DNA from: Melitaea cinxia
Taxonomy: Eukaryota > Arthropoda > Insecta > Lepidoptera > Nymphalidae
Length of the DNA: 64,000 nucleotides
Assembly (NCBI RefSeq): GCF_905220565.1
Contig: NC_059418.1
Coordinates: 9,043,441-9,107,440 of the forward strand
Direction: 5' to 3'
A program made the translations under genes and the position numbers. The notes under the pieces were generated by a model. It was given only the letters and a program-made list of their open reading frames with translations. It searched no databases and had not been told where the DNA came from. How positions within the stretch are numbered: position 1 is the first letter of the stretch; the number at the start of each line of letters is the position of its first letter. Below are positions 43,735 through 55,740 of this stretch, one piece after another.

Positions 43735-44010
43735 AGGTTCGTACAAATAAATGTTCGCTATAGGTTTCTTCTTTTTGATAGATGGCGCTGATCGTCGACC
43801 TGTAAATACTGAATCGCGGTGGAAAGATTATTGTTTTTGTATGTAAAGTCAACTGTGATAACTTCGAGTGTTTGGCTTGAGATTCATTCTAGTAACGTTA
43901 AATAATTACTAGAAAGAATCTTTGGCCATTAATGTAAAACAGTAACAACTTTTAGAAAACTTTCAACACGCTTTGTATTTCCGCGCACACTCAGCATTAA
44001 TAAAAATATA
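43735..44010 (+). repeat. M1 half plus downstream block
   Basis: Exact 'TGATAGATGGCGCTGATCG' at about 43776, then 'GAATCGCGGTGGAAAGATTA', 'TTTGTATGTAAAGTCAACTG' and the block 'TATTTCCGCGCACACTCAGC'. The order equals that at 41.28-41.59 kb. Confidence 0.7.
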
Positions 44011-44437
44011 TAACCAAAACATGGCGAACATTCACTTAGTCGGATATGCAGAACATGCGTAATTGTTATAAAATTCTTAATCTTAAAAACCTGTGGCATA
44101 AATTAATTTTTAAATACATATTTTATAATAAAACTTCGATATTTTTGGCATTAAAAACACTCAGAACGCGTGTAATAGTTGTGATTAAACGCAACTAAAT
44201 ATATTACGCTTTAGTGACATTACTAGTGAGCTTTGTGTCGTTGACTTTAACTGAAACAGTATTTACGTAACAAGAACTTTGACCCTCTGTCTATTGTGTG
44301 TGTGTGTGTGTGTTGGTTGTTTTATTTAATATCACAATATATATGCTGACATTGCTTATATCGATTTAACTCAACAACTGTTAAACAAATTGGAACGATT
44401 ACAAAACATGTGTATTCGCTTCATATTCGGGTTGCGC
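44011..44437. other. No gene; (GT)n at about 44296-44313
   Basis: AT-rich, unassigned, with one short GT microsatellite. Confidence 0.5.
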
Positions 44438-45400
44438 AAATTCGACCATATTTAATAATAGAAGAGACATTTTCATATTTTTCTTATTTTCGTGCGTGAC
44501 AGTTTCTCCGAGACCAATAATTCACATATGAATATCACATCAGAACACGTGTGTGACATCGACGTAATAACATTTTTCCCTACTTTTCGTATTTATATTA
44601 ATATATAATACTCATAAAAAAATGGTATTAAGGCGTAGTAGACAATGAATAATTTTGAATCGTTCAAAATATGGAAAAAATATTGCTGGACTGGATCGCG
44701 GTAGAAACTGAATCTCGGATAACGTTTAAATTTTTATACGACTTTTCGGTAACTAAGAGATATTTGTATTTCACGAGAAGTTGGATTCAATTTCACGATT
44801 CAAGTGACGTCAGGCGATGGTTTATTATGGATAAGACTGTGTACATTTTAGATCTATACTTTATAAGCTGGAGATCTGAGAATACATACAAACATAATTA
44901 TATTATATCTACATGTACTTATAATAACAATTGTGACATTAGTTTAAGAGTTACGAGCTATCGACCCCGCGCACTACTTCAACACTGCCCACTAAGCAGC
45001 TCATAGAAGTAACCACAAGAACTAATCAAACTGACACAACGGACGCCTCTCCGTGCTCAACAACAAACGTCTCGTCCGCACAAGTCTCGACGAATCGTAA
45101 AGAAATAATAATCTCGATAAAAGAACGCTTCGAGTGGAGACGGACGCGCCGTGTTCGATGTAAATTAGTACTTTAAATAAAACATCGTCTTTGTTTGAGG
45201 AAACATTGCGTCTCCTTCACACGGATCACTTGTTACGTTTCTAATTGATTAGATCGGTGAGAGTAAAATATTTTCTTTTGGTTCTGTATTTTTTTTTTTT
45301 TTTGTTTGAAACTAGATTCGCGCAGTGCGGTTGTACTTAGATGTTTAGTTGTTGTACCGTTACTGTGACTTGTTTCGCAATGTTTTGAACATATCCTTAT
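44438..45400 (+). repeat. Family B, copy 3 (longest)
   Basis: Retains both the segment missing in copy 2 ('GCGCACTACTTCAACACTGC') and the right part missing in copy 1 ('CGTCTTTGTTTGAGGAAACA'). TGACGTCAGGCGATGG is present at about 44806. A frame open across 44671-45006 is not conserved in copies 1 and 2. Confidence 0.75.
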
Positions 45401-45449
45401 TGCGCAGACTTTTTTAACATAATGAGTGCTTTTAGAATTGGTTTAGTCA

Positions 45450-45972
45450 GTTTTTAACAGACTTCCAAAAAAGGAGGAGGTTCTCAATTCGACTGTATTT
45501 TTTTAATGTATGTTACTTCAGAACTTTTGACTGGATGGAGCGATTTCGACGAATTTTCTTTTAATCGAAAGTTGGTGTGTGTCATTTGGTTCCATTTAAA
45601 TTTATTTGAGACCTAACAACTACTTTTCGAGTTATATCTAATAATGCGTTTTTACTTCACGCTTTTTTCGTCGACCGACGTTGTATTATACCGCATAACT
45701 TTCCCATGGGGACCCAAAGAAATCGAGGGAAACTCTCGAAAATCCACAATAACTTTTTACTGGTTGTACCGATTTTGATAATTTTTAGTTTAATCGAAAG
45801 CTGATGTTTATCATGTGGGCACATATAAATTTTATCGAGATCTGATAACTACTTTTTGAGTAATCTTTGATAACGCGTAGTTACTTGACTATTTTTTCTT
45901 CGATTTACGTTGTATTACTCGTCAATGTAATTGAAGTCGGTTTTTTTTTCGTTTGCTAGCAAACACAATTAT
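45450..45972 (+). mobile_element. HINE with central monomer deleted
   Basis: Start variant 'TTTTAACAGACTTCC', end 'CGTTTGCTAGCAAACACAA'. The central module is reduced to 'CCCATGGGGACCCAAAGAAA'. Confidence 0.8.
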
Positions 45973-46225
45973 ATTTAGTGCGTTTCAACATACTTTTGGG
46001 ATTAGACTGTGAGCTGCAGGTGAAACCGCGGGTCACAGTAATTTATTTTATTTTCCTCCCAACTACTTTACATTAATAAACTAATTTACATATAATATTT
46101 TATAACGTAGCATTATATCGCCGCTGTGATGAATTTTTTTCTTATGATAATTTATTTTAAAGTTCACCTGGAAACATCTGAATCGTCACGAGTAGCTACT
46201 TATGCTAATTTTTATGTATTAATTA

Positions 46226-46800
46226 TGGTATGTAAGTAAATGTATTAGGGTTCCGTTTCTCCTACATGGTGTTAGGGGACGGAATTAGAAAAATTGTAGT
46301 GAATACACAGTATCTTATGAACTATTAGCGCTAGCTACAGTGCTAACTACACATTAACTACTGTGCTAACACTAGCAAAGCAAGATATTCTCATAATTGA
46401 TTATAAACACAATAATGAAAACCTTGCCACCGCGATTTGTAACTTGATGAGTGCCATCTGTTACCAAGTAGAAACATACACGGTGCATTCGCTTTTGTTT
46501 GATCGGTTTAGTTTTGCTCGAACCATGAGCGCCATCTATCAACAAGTTGCAACATACACCGAACATGTCTATGAGGTTCAGTCGTAGATCGGTCTGTTAC
46601 GGGTATTGAATCGTGTTATTAAGATTTAATTCCTTCTATATAAAGTCATTTATCATACTTTTAAAAGCGGGAGAACGGTCTCGTTCGTGTGCCGTTTGCA
46701 CGATGATAACGTACTCTTATTTTCGATAAAATCCCGCAAAAGTTGAAATTAATTACAGATTTCTAATAAATAAATAATGTAACAAAGTTAACTTATCGCG
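46226..46800 (+). repeat. Family A, copy 6 (complete)
   Basis: Head at 46250-46285, left arm and core 'GAGTGCCATCTGTTACC' (about 46450), second core 'GAGCGCCATCTATCAACAAG' (about 46526), right arm 'GAATCGTGTTATTAAGATTT' and tail 'GAACGGTCTCGTTCGTG'. The preceding linker 'GAATCGTCACGAGTAGC' also precedes other A copies. Confidence 0.8.
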
Positions 46801-47365
46801 GTTTTCCATACACTTTCCATACACTTTCGACCACTGGGTGATCACTAGTTACTATAAATAAATAAACATTATTTGTCTTGCATGAGAAACCGTTTGAATT
46901 GCAACTTTAATTTATCAATAACAACGATGCGTTAGTCACAAAGTTCGTTTATGCTTTAAGTAAAGCAAATCTAAAAATTGATCAAATTCCTCTTGAAAAA
47001 GTAACCTTTACAATAATCTTATGGATGAAATCTAATTTTCTTTAATTATCAAAATTATATTTATGTAGAAATATGAAAATCTTTACATCGCGATTCCGGT
47101 TTTGTTAGCGATGATGTGCGCCATCTATCGACCAGTACAATGATGCTCCTTTTTAAAATAATCAGTACCGTCGTCACGCAACACCATCAGAGACAAAAGT
47201 CGCTCTGTCTGTCTGTATGTTCCAGTTTGTGTTACTTACTTTCTAGCTGGCTACATGTGCTTGGAAGCGAATAAAACAAAAAGTAATTGAATGTACATAC
47301 GAAAACATTCCTCTATATTAAACAATACAAATCGTGTGACGATCCAGAGTTTATAACTAAAAATG
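46801..47365. other. M1 core remnant at 47085-47135, otherwise unassigned
   Basis: 'CTTTACATCGCGATTCCGG' and 'TGCGCCATCTATCGACCAG' are a diverged M1 arm and core. The rest shows no recognisable feature. Confidence 0.5.
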
Positions 47366-48444
47366 AAAGTTACGCAGATCAAACACAATCAATATTGGAT
47401 GTACTCGTGTGTTTCTACTTGTTACTAGATGGTACTCATCGTCGATTGCTTATTGTGAATCGCGGTAACGAGATTTTTATTTTTATATGTAAAGTTAATT
47501 ACGATCACTTCGAAAGTTGAAAATCTTGGAGAGCCGCATAACGCATCGTTATTCTGCACTCCAAATTTTCGCAAATATTTAAATTATAAATTTCAAAATA
47601 AATATTCAACGTCGTCACAGACGATACTTACAGACGGTTACCAATACTGAATCGCTGTGACAAGGGTAATAATTAAGACGAACAGACAGCGGAGTTTTAT
47701 TAGTGTCGTTCCTTTAAAACCTTTGGGAAACGAAACTGCAAAAATAGTGTTTTAAATTTTAGCAGTTATTTACGTATGTCGGTATCCATTATTTACATTA
47801 TTCACAGTAGGTATACATTTGAAAAGTCGATAGTTAGTCTATATGTAAAAACATCGTAACCTTGTCAAAACAATTGATATTTAAGCATCTTAAAGTTCAG
47901 TTCAATAATTGTGTTTGCTCGCTAACGAGAAATAAAGCGACTTCAATTACGTCGACTAGTAATGTAACCCAGTAATACAACGTGGGTAGACGGAAAAATA
48001 GTCAAGTAAGTACACGCTATCAAAGATTACTCAAAAAGTAGTAATCCATTTTAAAAAAAATCACAACGTTTCAGATTTCCGTGAGCTCCTAACCGTAAAG
48101 GATTTTTGTTACTAAACATCGTCGCCCGTCTGTAACAAGACTGACATAAATAATAATTAAAATTGGTTTTCCTTGTAACACGTGTGTGTATTTCTTTATT
48201 TTTATCCGACTCCCAAAACAGGAAAAGATTGGTAAGATTGAAAGGTATTTTTTTATGTATTAAAAAAAATCATCAAACTAGGTCCCATGCAGTAAAACGT
48301 TCTCGGGTAAGACACTTAAAATACGGTGGAATTGATAAACTCCTACTTACCTAAAAAATGCCTTAAGATAACAAACTACTATCATTCACTTTGTTTTGTT
48401 TTTACTTGTTTTTATATCTACTATTATAACGCACATTGTGTATA

Positions 48445-48690
48445 GACTAGCCCGTTGGCGCAGTTTGTAGTGTTTGTGTTTTTACTGCTCCGCGGTTTGT
48501 GGGTTCGATTCCCGCCTGAGTCTGTTAGTAATATTTGTATTTATTTATTTATATATATGCGTTATCTCGATCTATATTTATCAAATAAATATTCAACAGT
48601 CTGCTGTTACATGCACCACGAGCATTAAGTTGCTTACCATAGGAACAAACGACCGTGTGTGTATATTATAAGACAAAAAAAACATACTGT
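48445..48690 (+). mobile_element. tRNA-derived SINE, copy 3
   Basis: 'TTGGCGCAGTTTGTAGTG', box B 'GGTTCGATTCC', 'CGCCTGAGTCTG', then 'CTGCTGTTACATGCACCACG' and 'AAACGACCGTGTGTGTAT'. Confidence 0.8.
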
Positions 48691-49259
48691 GAAATACCAA
48701 GTGTTTACCTATTATAAATCTTGAGATAGCCCTGTGACACGAACAGACAGCAGAACGAGCAGGAGCCTTAGTTAGAAGTTCCGTTACACACAGTGGCGTG
48801 GTAAGGAACTGCGAAAATTCGCAAGATAAACACATACACACACTTGCCTCTATAAGTTCGCGCCAAAAATTGCGTGAATTCTCCAGCGTAGTGAATATGG
48901 GCAACACACGTGAGTTTACGCCATTTATGGCGTGAATTTAAGGAGGCCTATGTCCGGCAATGGACTGCGATAGGCTGAAGTGATGGTCTGATGATAATGA
49001 TGATGACATTTATCTATTATCGAGTAAAAACACATCGAAAATTGTCTGCGCCTCCTGCGATAAGCTATATAAGTCGAGTTATATCAGGTAAATTATGTGA
49101 ACAGGTGAATCGTCACGAGTAGCGACTCATGTTAATTTTTAAGTATTAATTATGGTATGTAAGTAAATGTATTAGGGCTCCGTTTCTCCTACATGGTGAT
49201 AGGGGACGGAACTAGAAAAATTGGGATGTTTTCGGATTACCTTATATTAGTGCTAGCTA

Positions 49260-49335
49260 CAGCATGATGTGTGGCGCGAACTTGGGGAGGCCTATGTCCA
49301 GCAGTGGACTGCGATAGGCTGAAGTGATGATGACA
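49260..49335 (+). mobile_element. Very short LINE tail inside family A
   Basis: 'GGCCTATGTCCAGCAGTGG' ending GTGATGATGAC splits the 'GCTAGCTACAG|AGCTAAC' text, which is intact at about 50388-50405. It shows that the (TGA)n end is the true 3' end of this LINE. Confidence 0.75.
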
Positions 49336-49656
49336 GAGCTAACTAAAACGTTAACTGTGCTAACGCTAGCAAAGCAAGACATTCTCATAATCGACTATAA
49401 ACACAATAATAAAAACCTAGCCACCGCGATTTGTAACTTGATGAGTGCCACCTGTTACCAAGTAGAAACATACACGATACATTTGCTTTTCTTTGATCGG
49501 CGTAGTTTTGCTCGAACCATGAGCGCCATCTATCAACAAGTTGCAACATACAGCGAACATGTCTAGGAATGTTCAGTCGTTGATTGGTCTGTTACGAGTA
49601 ATGAATCGTGTTGTTAAGATTTTATTCCTTATATACATATAAACTCTGTTATTATA

Positions 49657-49725
49657 AACATTTTTGAATATCATATCAAAAATGTTTAGAATTCCTAATG
49701 TGGGGGTAACACAAAAATAAAATCG
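49657..49725 (-). mobile_element. Tiny insertion 1 (69 bp) with 12 bp direct repeats
   Basis: Inserted in family A and flanked by TCTGTTATTATA on both sides (49645-49656, 49726-49737); the copy at 22665 has one TCTGTTATTATA and no insert. It shares about 40 bp, inverted, with the insert at 50173-50221. Confidence 0.7.
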
Positions 49726-49984
49726 TCTGTTATTATAGTTTTAAAAGCGGGAGAACGGTGCTTGCACGATGATACCGTTCTCTTATTTTTGATAATTTCC
49801 TGCAAAAGTTAAAAATAATTACAGATTTCTAATAAATAAACAAATAATGTAATAAAGTTAAGTAATCGCGTTTTTCCATACAAGAAATTTGTTTATTTAT
49901 TTGTTTTATTAATTAACTCACGTCGTCCTGCCGGTTGTACCGATTTGTCTTTCGTGCAGGAGTCATACTTGTACTTTGATCAAT

Positions 49985-50300
49985 CAATTTTTTCAAATAT
50001 ATATCTTTAAGTTTACGACAAAAATATAGTTAGTGAATTCGTGTGAAACAACTGACGCTGACCTCGGTGATGCTGAGAGTGTCGTTTTAATAGTGCTTTA
50101 AGCTTATTGTGAGATCCAGGAATAAATGTATCGGTAATTCGGTATATACGAGTAGCAAGGAACAATTTATAGTATCTAAGATTTTATTTTTGTGTTACCC
50201 ACATTAGGAATTCTAAATGTTAACAATTTATAGTTTAATTTTACAATTCAGTAATTTTTTACTATAATTTGATTCGTTTGTTAGAACATCTTATTTTTGA
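49985..50300 (+). repeat. Family F, copy 2 (no Sola-like element)
   Basis: 'GTGAAACAACTGACGCTGAC' to 'TTACAATTCAGTAATTTT'. It is uninterrupted at the position where the 3955 bp element sits in the first copy ('CAGGAATAAATGTATCGG', about 50118-50135). Confidence 0.75.
50173..50221 (+). mobile_element. Tiny insertion 2 (49 bp) with 12 bp direct repeats
   Basis: Flanked by AACAATTTATAG at 50161-50172 and 50222-50233; the family F copy at about 50987 has one such stretch and no insert. Shares 'GTGTTACCC' and 'ACATTAGGAATTCTAAA' with insertion 1 in opposite orientation. Confidence 0.7.
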
Positions 50301-50302
50301 AT

Positions 50303-50805
50303 TTATTAGTGTTCCGTTTCTCCTGCATGGTGATAGGGGACGGAATTAGAAAAATTGGTATCTATTATTGTTGTTAACTATTAGCGCTAGCTACAGAGCT
50401 AACTACAACGTTAACTGTGCTAACGCTAGCAAAGCAAGACATTCTCATAATCGACTATAAACCAAATAATAAAAACCTTGCCAACGCGATTTGTAACTTG
50501 ATAAGTGCCATCTGTTACCAAGTAGAAACATACACGGTACATTCGCTTTTTTTGATCGGCCTAGCTTTGCTCGAACCATGAGCGCCATCTATCAACAAGT
50601 TGCAACATACAGCGCACATGTACGTCTGTATGTATGGTCTGTTACGAGTAATTAATCGCTATGTTAAGATTTTATTCTTTCTATATAAAGTCAGTTACAA
50701 CACTTTTGACAGCGGGAGAACGGTCTCGTTCGTGTACCGCTTGCACGATGATACCGATCTCTCATTTGTGATAATTTCCTGCAAAATTTGAAATGAAGTA
50801 CAGAT
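50303..50805 (+). repeat. Family A, copy 8
   Basis: Head 50308-50346, core 'AAGTGCCATCTGTTACC' (about 50505), second core 'GAGCGCCATCTATCAACAAG' (about 50580), a deletion replacing the usual 'ATGTTCAGTCGTTGATTG', right arm and tail. Confidence 0.8.
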
Positions 50806-50814
50806 TTGTAATCA

Positions 50815-51271
50815 ATCAATTTTATAGAAATATATACATTTGAGTTTATGACAATAATATCGCTAGTGAATTTGTGTGAAACAACTGACGCTGACTTCTA
50901 GTGACGCTGAGAGTGACGTTTTAATAGTGCTTTAAGCTTATTGTAAGATACAGGAATATATGTATCGGTATATACGAGTAGCAAGGAACAATTTATGGTT
51001 TAATTTACAATTTTGTAATTATATTTTATTCACTTGTTGTACCTAACACCTAATTTCATTTAGTATAACATTATAATTCTTAAGGAGTGAATTCCAGTCG
51101 CGTGTCAGAGACATCTCATACATTTTGATCATCTCTGCCATCAAATCTTTTCATCTCTCGTTTTTACCACTCTTAACAAATTTCCAACGAGTTATAGATT
51201 TTTATTCGCGCAGAGTTTCAACGGAAATTTATAACCAAAACATTAAACACGTACAAAACATACAAAGCATA
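50815..51271 (+). repeat. Family F, copy 3, then M1-associated block
   Basis: 50815-51120 is family F with the unoccupied site 'ACAGGAATATATGTATCGG' (about 50951-50969). 51165-51245 contains 'TTATTCGCGCAGAGTTTCAA', related to text at 2450-2480. Confidence 0.7.
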
Positions 51272-52041
51272 CGTTTTTAACCGACTTCCAAAAAAGGAGG
51301 AGGTTCTCAATTCGACTGTATTTTTTTTATGTATGTTACATCAGAACTTTTGACTGGGTGGAGGGATTTCGACAAATTTTCTTTTAATCGAAAGGTGGTG
51401 TGTGCCAATTGGTCCTATTTAAATTTATTTGAGATCTAACAGCTACTTTTCGAGCTATATCTAATAATGCGTTTTTACTTGACGCTTTTTTCGTCGACCT
51501 ACTTTGTATTATACCGCATAACTTTCTACTGGATGTACTGATTTTAATAATTCTTTTTTTGTTGGAAAGGGGATATCCTTTGTTTGGTACCAAGATAAGG
51601 AAACCAGGATCTGATGATAGGTTCCCAGAGAAATCGAGGGAAACTCTTGAAAATCCACAATGACTTTTTACTGGGTGTACCGATTTTGATAATTCTTTTT
51701 TTGTTGGAAAGAAGATATCCCTAGTTTAGTACCATGATAAGGAAACCAGGATCTGATGATGGGATCCCAGAGAAATCGAGGGAACTTCTTGAAAATCCGC
51801 AATAACTTTTTATTAGGTGTGCCGATTTTAATGATTTTTAATTTAATCGAAAGCCGATGATGTGGTCACATTTAAATTTCATCGAGATCTGATAACTACT
51901 TTTTGAGTAATCTTTGATAATGCGTTGTTACTTGACTATTTTTTCGTCGATCTACGTTGTATTATACGATGATATATATATATATATATACGATGTAATT
52001 GAAGTCGGTTTTTTTTTCGTTTGCGAGCAAACACAATTATT
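51272..52041 (+). mobile_element. HINE with duplicated central monomer
   Basis: TTTTTAACCGACTTCC start, hairpin GTTTGCGAGCAAAC end. The ~125 bp central monomer occurs twice (about 51535-51660 and 51660-51785). A short (TA)n tract interrupts the inverted subterminal region near 51970. Confidence 0.8.
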
Positions 52042-52160
52042 TGTTGTAACTTTCGTCAAAGTTAGCTAACCTAACCTAACCTAAGCCAATCGTATTCTAT
52101 TTTGTTGTAATTGATTACTGCAGTAAAGTGAATAGATCTGTTTCACTGCAGTTAAAGAAA

Positions 52161-52610
52161 TAACTGGCCAAGTGCGAGTCGGACTCGCGCACCGAGGGTT
52201 CCGTACAAACAAAATTATTAAAAATGTTTTTATTATATGATAAAAAAAAATCTTGTTTGCAATTTTTCCTATATCTATACAAAAATATAAATATGGACTA
52301 TCTGTTTGTAATATTAAAGTAACCAATTTTTGATAAATACATAATATGGATGTATACACGGTACATATTATACCAAAATAACACTTTTTACAATTTTTGT
52401 CTGTCTGTATGTATGTCTGGCTGTCTTTGCTCCGGCTAATCTCTGAAACGGCTGGACCGATTTTGACGGGTCTTTCACTGGCCGATAGCTGATGTAATAA
52501 GGAGTAACTGAGGCTACTTTTATTTTAGAAATTTATTTATTTTACAACTGCGAACTAAAGAATAACTTTTTTGTCAAATTCCACGCGGACGAAGTCGCGG
52601 GCACAGCTAG
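52161..52610 (+). mobile_element. Non-autonomous Helitron
   Basis: The 3' end 'CGCGGACGAAGTCGCGGGC' forms a hairpin with loop GAA and is followed by ACAGCTAG|T, the classic Helitron terminus. Near the left is 'GTGCGAGTCGGACTCGCGCA', a palindromic text common in lepidopteran repeats. The internal 'CGGCTGGACCGATTTTGACG' is related to the HINE modules. The left boundary is approximate; a (CCTAA)3 stretch at 52065-52083 lies just outside. Confidence 0.7.
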
Positions 52611-52925
52611 TAGAAATATAAAAATCTCAGCACCCCAATTCATTGTTAAAGTTTTTAAAGTTTACAACGCACGTGACATCTGACACTTGCCTGTAGGCCT
52701 CAGCTAGCGGGTGTGTACACGTTCACTGCACTCACTAACACTACTCTAATGTATATATTTTGTCCATTAGAAAACAAGACAAGGTCTGGGGCTTGGGATC
52801 TTGGACAATTGATAGATTGATACTCTGAATACGAGGTCTATTCCTTAGCGTAAATACAGCTACGACATTTTATTTCTGCTGATTTCTGTGACAGTAAGTA
52901 AAGCTACGATCCATCAAAACTACTT
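52611..52925. other. No feature recognised
   Basis: Unassigned DNA between the Helitron and the HINE array. Confidence 0.45.
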
Positions 52926-54301
52926 TTTTAACCGACTTCCAAAAAAGGAGGAGGTTCTCAATTCGACTGTATTTTTAACCGACTTCCAAAAAAGGAGGAG
53001 GTTCTCAATTCGACTGTATTTTTTTTTTTTTTTTATGTATGTTACATCAGAACTTTTGACTGGGTGGAGCGATTTCGACAAATTTTCTTTTAATCGAAAG
53101 GTGGTGTGTGCCAATTGGTCCCATTTAAATTTATTTGAGATCTAACAACTACTTTTCGAGCTATATCTAATAATGCGTTTCTACTTGACGCTTTTTTCGT
53201 CGACTTACGTTGTATTATACCACATAACTTTCTATTGGATGTACCAATTTTGATAATTCTTTTTTTGTTGGAAAGGGGATATCCCTAGTTTAGTACCATG
53301 ATAAGGAAACTAGGATCTGATGATGGGATCCCAGAGAAATCGAGGGAACTTCTTGAAAATCCGCAATAACTTTTTACTGGGTGTACCGATTTTAATATTT
53401 TTTTATTTAATCGAAAGCTGATGTTTGTCATGTGGTCACATATAAATTTTATCGAGATCTGATAACTACTTTTTGAGTAATCTATGATAACGCGCAGTTA
53501 CTTGACTATTTTCTCGTCGATCTACGTTGTACTACTCGTCGATGTAATTGAAGTCGGTTTTTTTTTCGTTTGCGAGCAAACACAATTATTTTTTTCTTTT
53601 TTTTATGTATGTTACATCAGAACTTTTGACCGTGTGGACCGATTTCGACAAATGTTTTTTTAATCGAAAGGTGGTGTGTGCCAATTGGTCCTATTTAAAT
53701 TTATTTGAGATCTAACAACTACTTTTCGAGATATCTAATAATGCGTTTTTACTTGACGCTTTTTTCGTCGACCTACGTTGTATTTATACCACACAACTTT
53801 CTACTGGATATACCGATTTTGATAATTCTTTTTTTGTTGGAAAGGAGATATCCCTAGTTTAGTACCATGATAAGAAAACCAGGATCTGATGATGGGATCC
53901 CAGAGAAATCGAGGGAAACTCTTGAAAATCTGCAATAACTTTTTACTGGATGTACCGATTTTGATAATTCTTTTTTCGTTGGAAAGAAGATATCCCTAGT
54001 TTAGTACCATGATAAGGAAACCAGGATCTGATGATAGAATCCTAGAGAAATCGATGGAAACTCTTGAAAATCCGCAATAACTTTTTACTGGGTGTACCGA
54101 TTTTGATAATTTTTAATTTAATCGAAAGCTGATATTTGTCATGTGGACACATATAAAATATATTGAGATCTGATCATTACTTTTTGAGTAATCTTTGATA
54201 ACGCGTAGTTACTTGACTATTTTTTCGTCGATCTACGTTGTATTACTCGTTGATGTAATTGAAGTCGGTTTTTTTTTCGTTTGCGAACAAACACAATTAT
54301 T
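52926..54301 (+). mobile_element. Head-to-tail HINE array
   Basis: The first ~52 bp (AACCGACTTCC to CGACTGTATTTTT) occurs twice in tandem at 52926 and 52978. A complete element then runs to 53588 and is followed directly, after a poly-T tract, by a second element lacking the first ~60 bp and ending at 54301 with 'TTTGCGAACAAACAC'. The second has two central monomers, the first one. Head-to-tail arrays are expected of rolling-circle elements. Confidence 0.8.
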
Positions 54302-55740
54302 GACTTCTAATAATTGTCTGTGTAGTATCTGTTTGGGAATTTACAAACCATGTGTCAATATAATGACGGCCGAGTTACAGTTTGAAATTATTTAAAATTA
54401 GTTACTATGCAATGTTGTGGTTATGCAATATTTAGTTTCTTATAACAAAGAGTAGTGTTGAGAGAGTAGTAGTTGTATTTGGTAAGTTTTTTAACCGACG
54501 AAAAAAATGCTTTTATGTTTTACGCATCACTTTTTATAGAGTAGTCCGGTTTTGATAATTCTTTTTTTATTGGAAAGAATGTACCCCGAAGTTGGACCCA
54601 TATTAATTTTGAAATTAAATTGATCACTTGCTGATTGTAAGATATGACCACGCATAACTTTTTACATGATAATTCTTTTTTTGCCTCCAACCTTTTTTTT
54701 CTCGTTATTAGATTCTTCTAAATATCTTTTTCTCATTCGAGGAGGATTTTTTGTAGGCCTACCTATGTTTGTATATAAAGCCTGTTTTTATATGTATTTA
54801 TATTATACAACACATAATGTTTAAAGAAGTATTTATTATATGAAAGTTAATACCTTAAGTAAGGTAGATATTTTAAATGTAATGAAAAATTAAGCATGTA
54901 GTAATTTTTGGATTACAGCCACAAAAAATATGAAATAAAAACTTTTTAACAAAAAAATTTACCGCCGAAAAAACTGAAAAGCAAAAAATAATAAACCTTT
55001 GTTATTTAACCTTAATAACTAACTTCTTAAGGTAATGAAACTATAGCTAAGTATGTATTTTTGTCAATAGCTGAGTTTTTAATTAACCTTAATAACTAAG
55101 TTCTTAAACTATAATAACTGTAAGTATAGCTAAGTAATTTTGAGTCATGGGATTAGTAACTCTCACAAACTTTAATTGATATATAGCTATTAAGGTGACC
55201 CGGTGGACTAGAAGGTCAGAATTACATAAGTTTTTAAAAGTTTTTTTTTTTTTTAAATCTATATAACCACTACAACTTTGAAAGTTTTAAAGGACTATTT
55301 AGTTACAAAGAAAAAAATAATTTAATGATTTTAAAGATGGCATTGAAGTTAGTCTCATTAAAAAAAGAACCTGAGCGGCGCGCGATGATTTAGCTCTTCT
55401 GTGGGTCTGAAATAAAATAAAAAATCAAAACGGGTCTTTAATCATTAAAAATAAACCTATCAGGAAGTAAAATGAAAAAAAATGTGTTTTTTTATGAAAT
55501 GGCGCGTTGTTGAAATTTGTAGGGCGAAAATTTCGATTTTTTTTTTTAAATCATTTTTCGCATGTGAATAAATAAAAAATAATCGACGCAAAAAATTTAT
55601 TTTTCGCGATAGCTGTTAGTATATTAAATAACATATTGAAATTTGAAACAAATCGACTTAGTAGTTTTTTTTGCCGTTCGCCAGGCAGAAAAAGGTCGTT
55701 TTGAGATAAACGCGCTTAAAATTGTAGTCAGGGAAATTCT
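54302..55740. other. Diverged HINE relative and unassigned repeats
   Basis: 54488-54710 begins 'TTTTTTAACCGACGAAAAAA' and has 'GTCCGGTTTTGATAATTC' plus 'TTGGAAAGAATGTACCCC', an old or different HINE subfamily. 54995-55150 is a direct duplication of ~85 bp ('AACCTTAATAACTAA', 'TATAGCTAAGTA'). 55180-55740 is AT-rich with a short GC patch 'GAGCGGCGCGCGATG' and is unassigned. Confidence 0.5.

Larger units (their letters stand above)
47366..49870 (+). repeat. Composite unit 3: C + SINE + LINE tail + A
   Basis: Same order as units 1 and 2: C (47366-48444) with a decayed HINE, SINE (48445-48690), head piece (about 48776), LINE tail with inverted 5' piece (48840-49000), linker, family A (49165-49870). 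The A part has two private insertions: a 70 bp LINE tail (49260-49335) and a small insert at 49657-49725. Confidence 0.8.

Noticed and set aside
47287..47520. Recurrent peptide-like reading FYLLLDGTHRRLLIVNRGNE in family C copies.
   Set aside because: It is a translation of the M1 half and its spacer. Other copies have stops or altered frames and no conserved start.
52065..52083. (CCTAA)3, like insect telomeric repeats.
   Set aside because: Only about three units, next to a Helitron; chance or a minor interstitial remnant.
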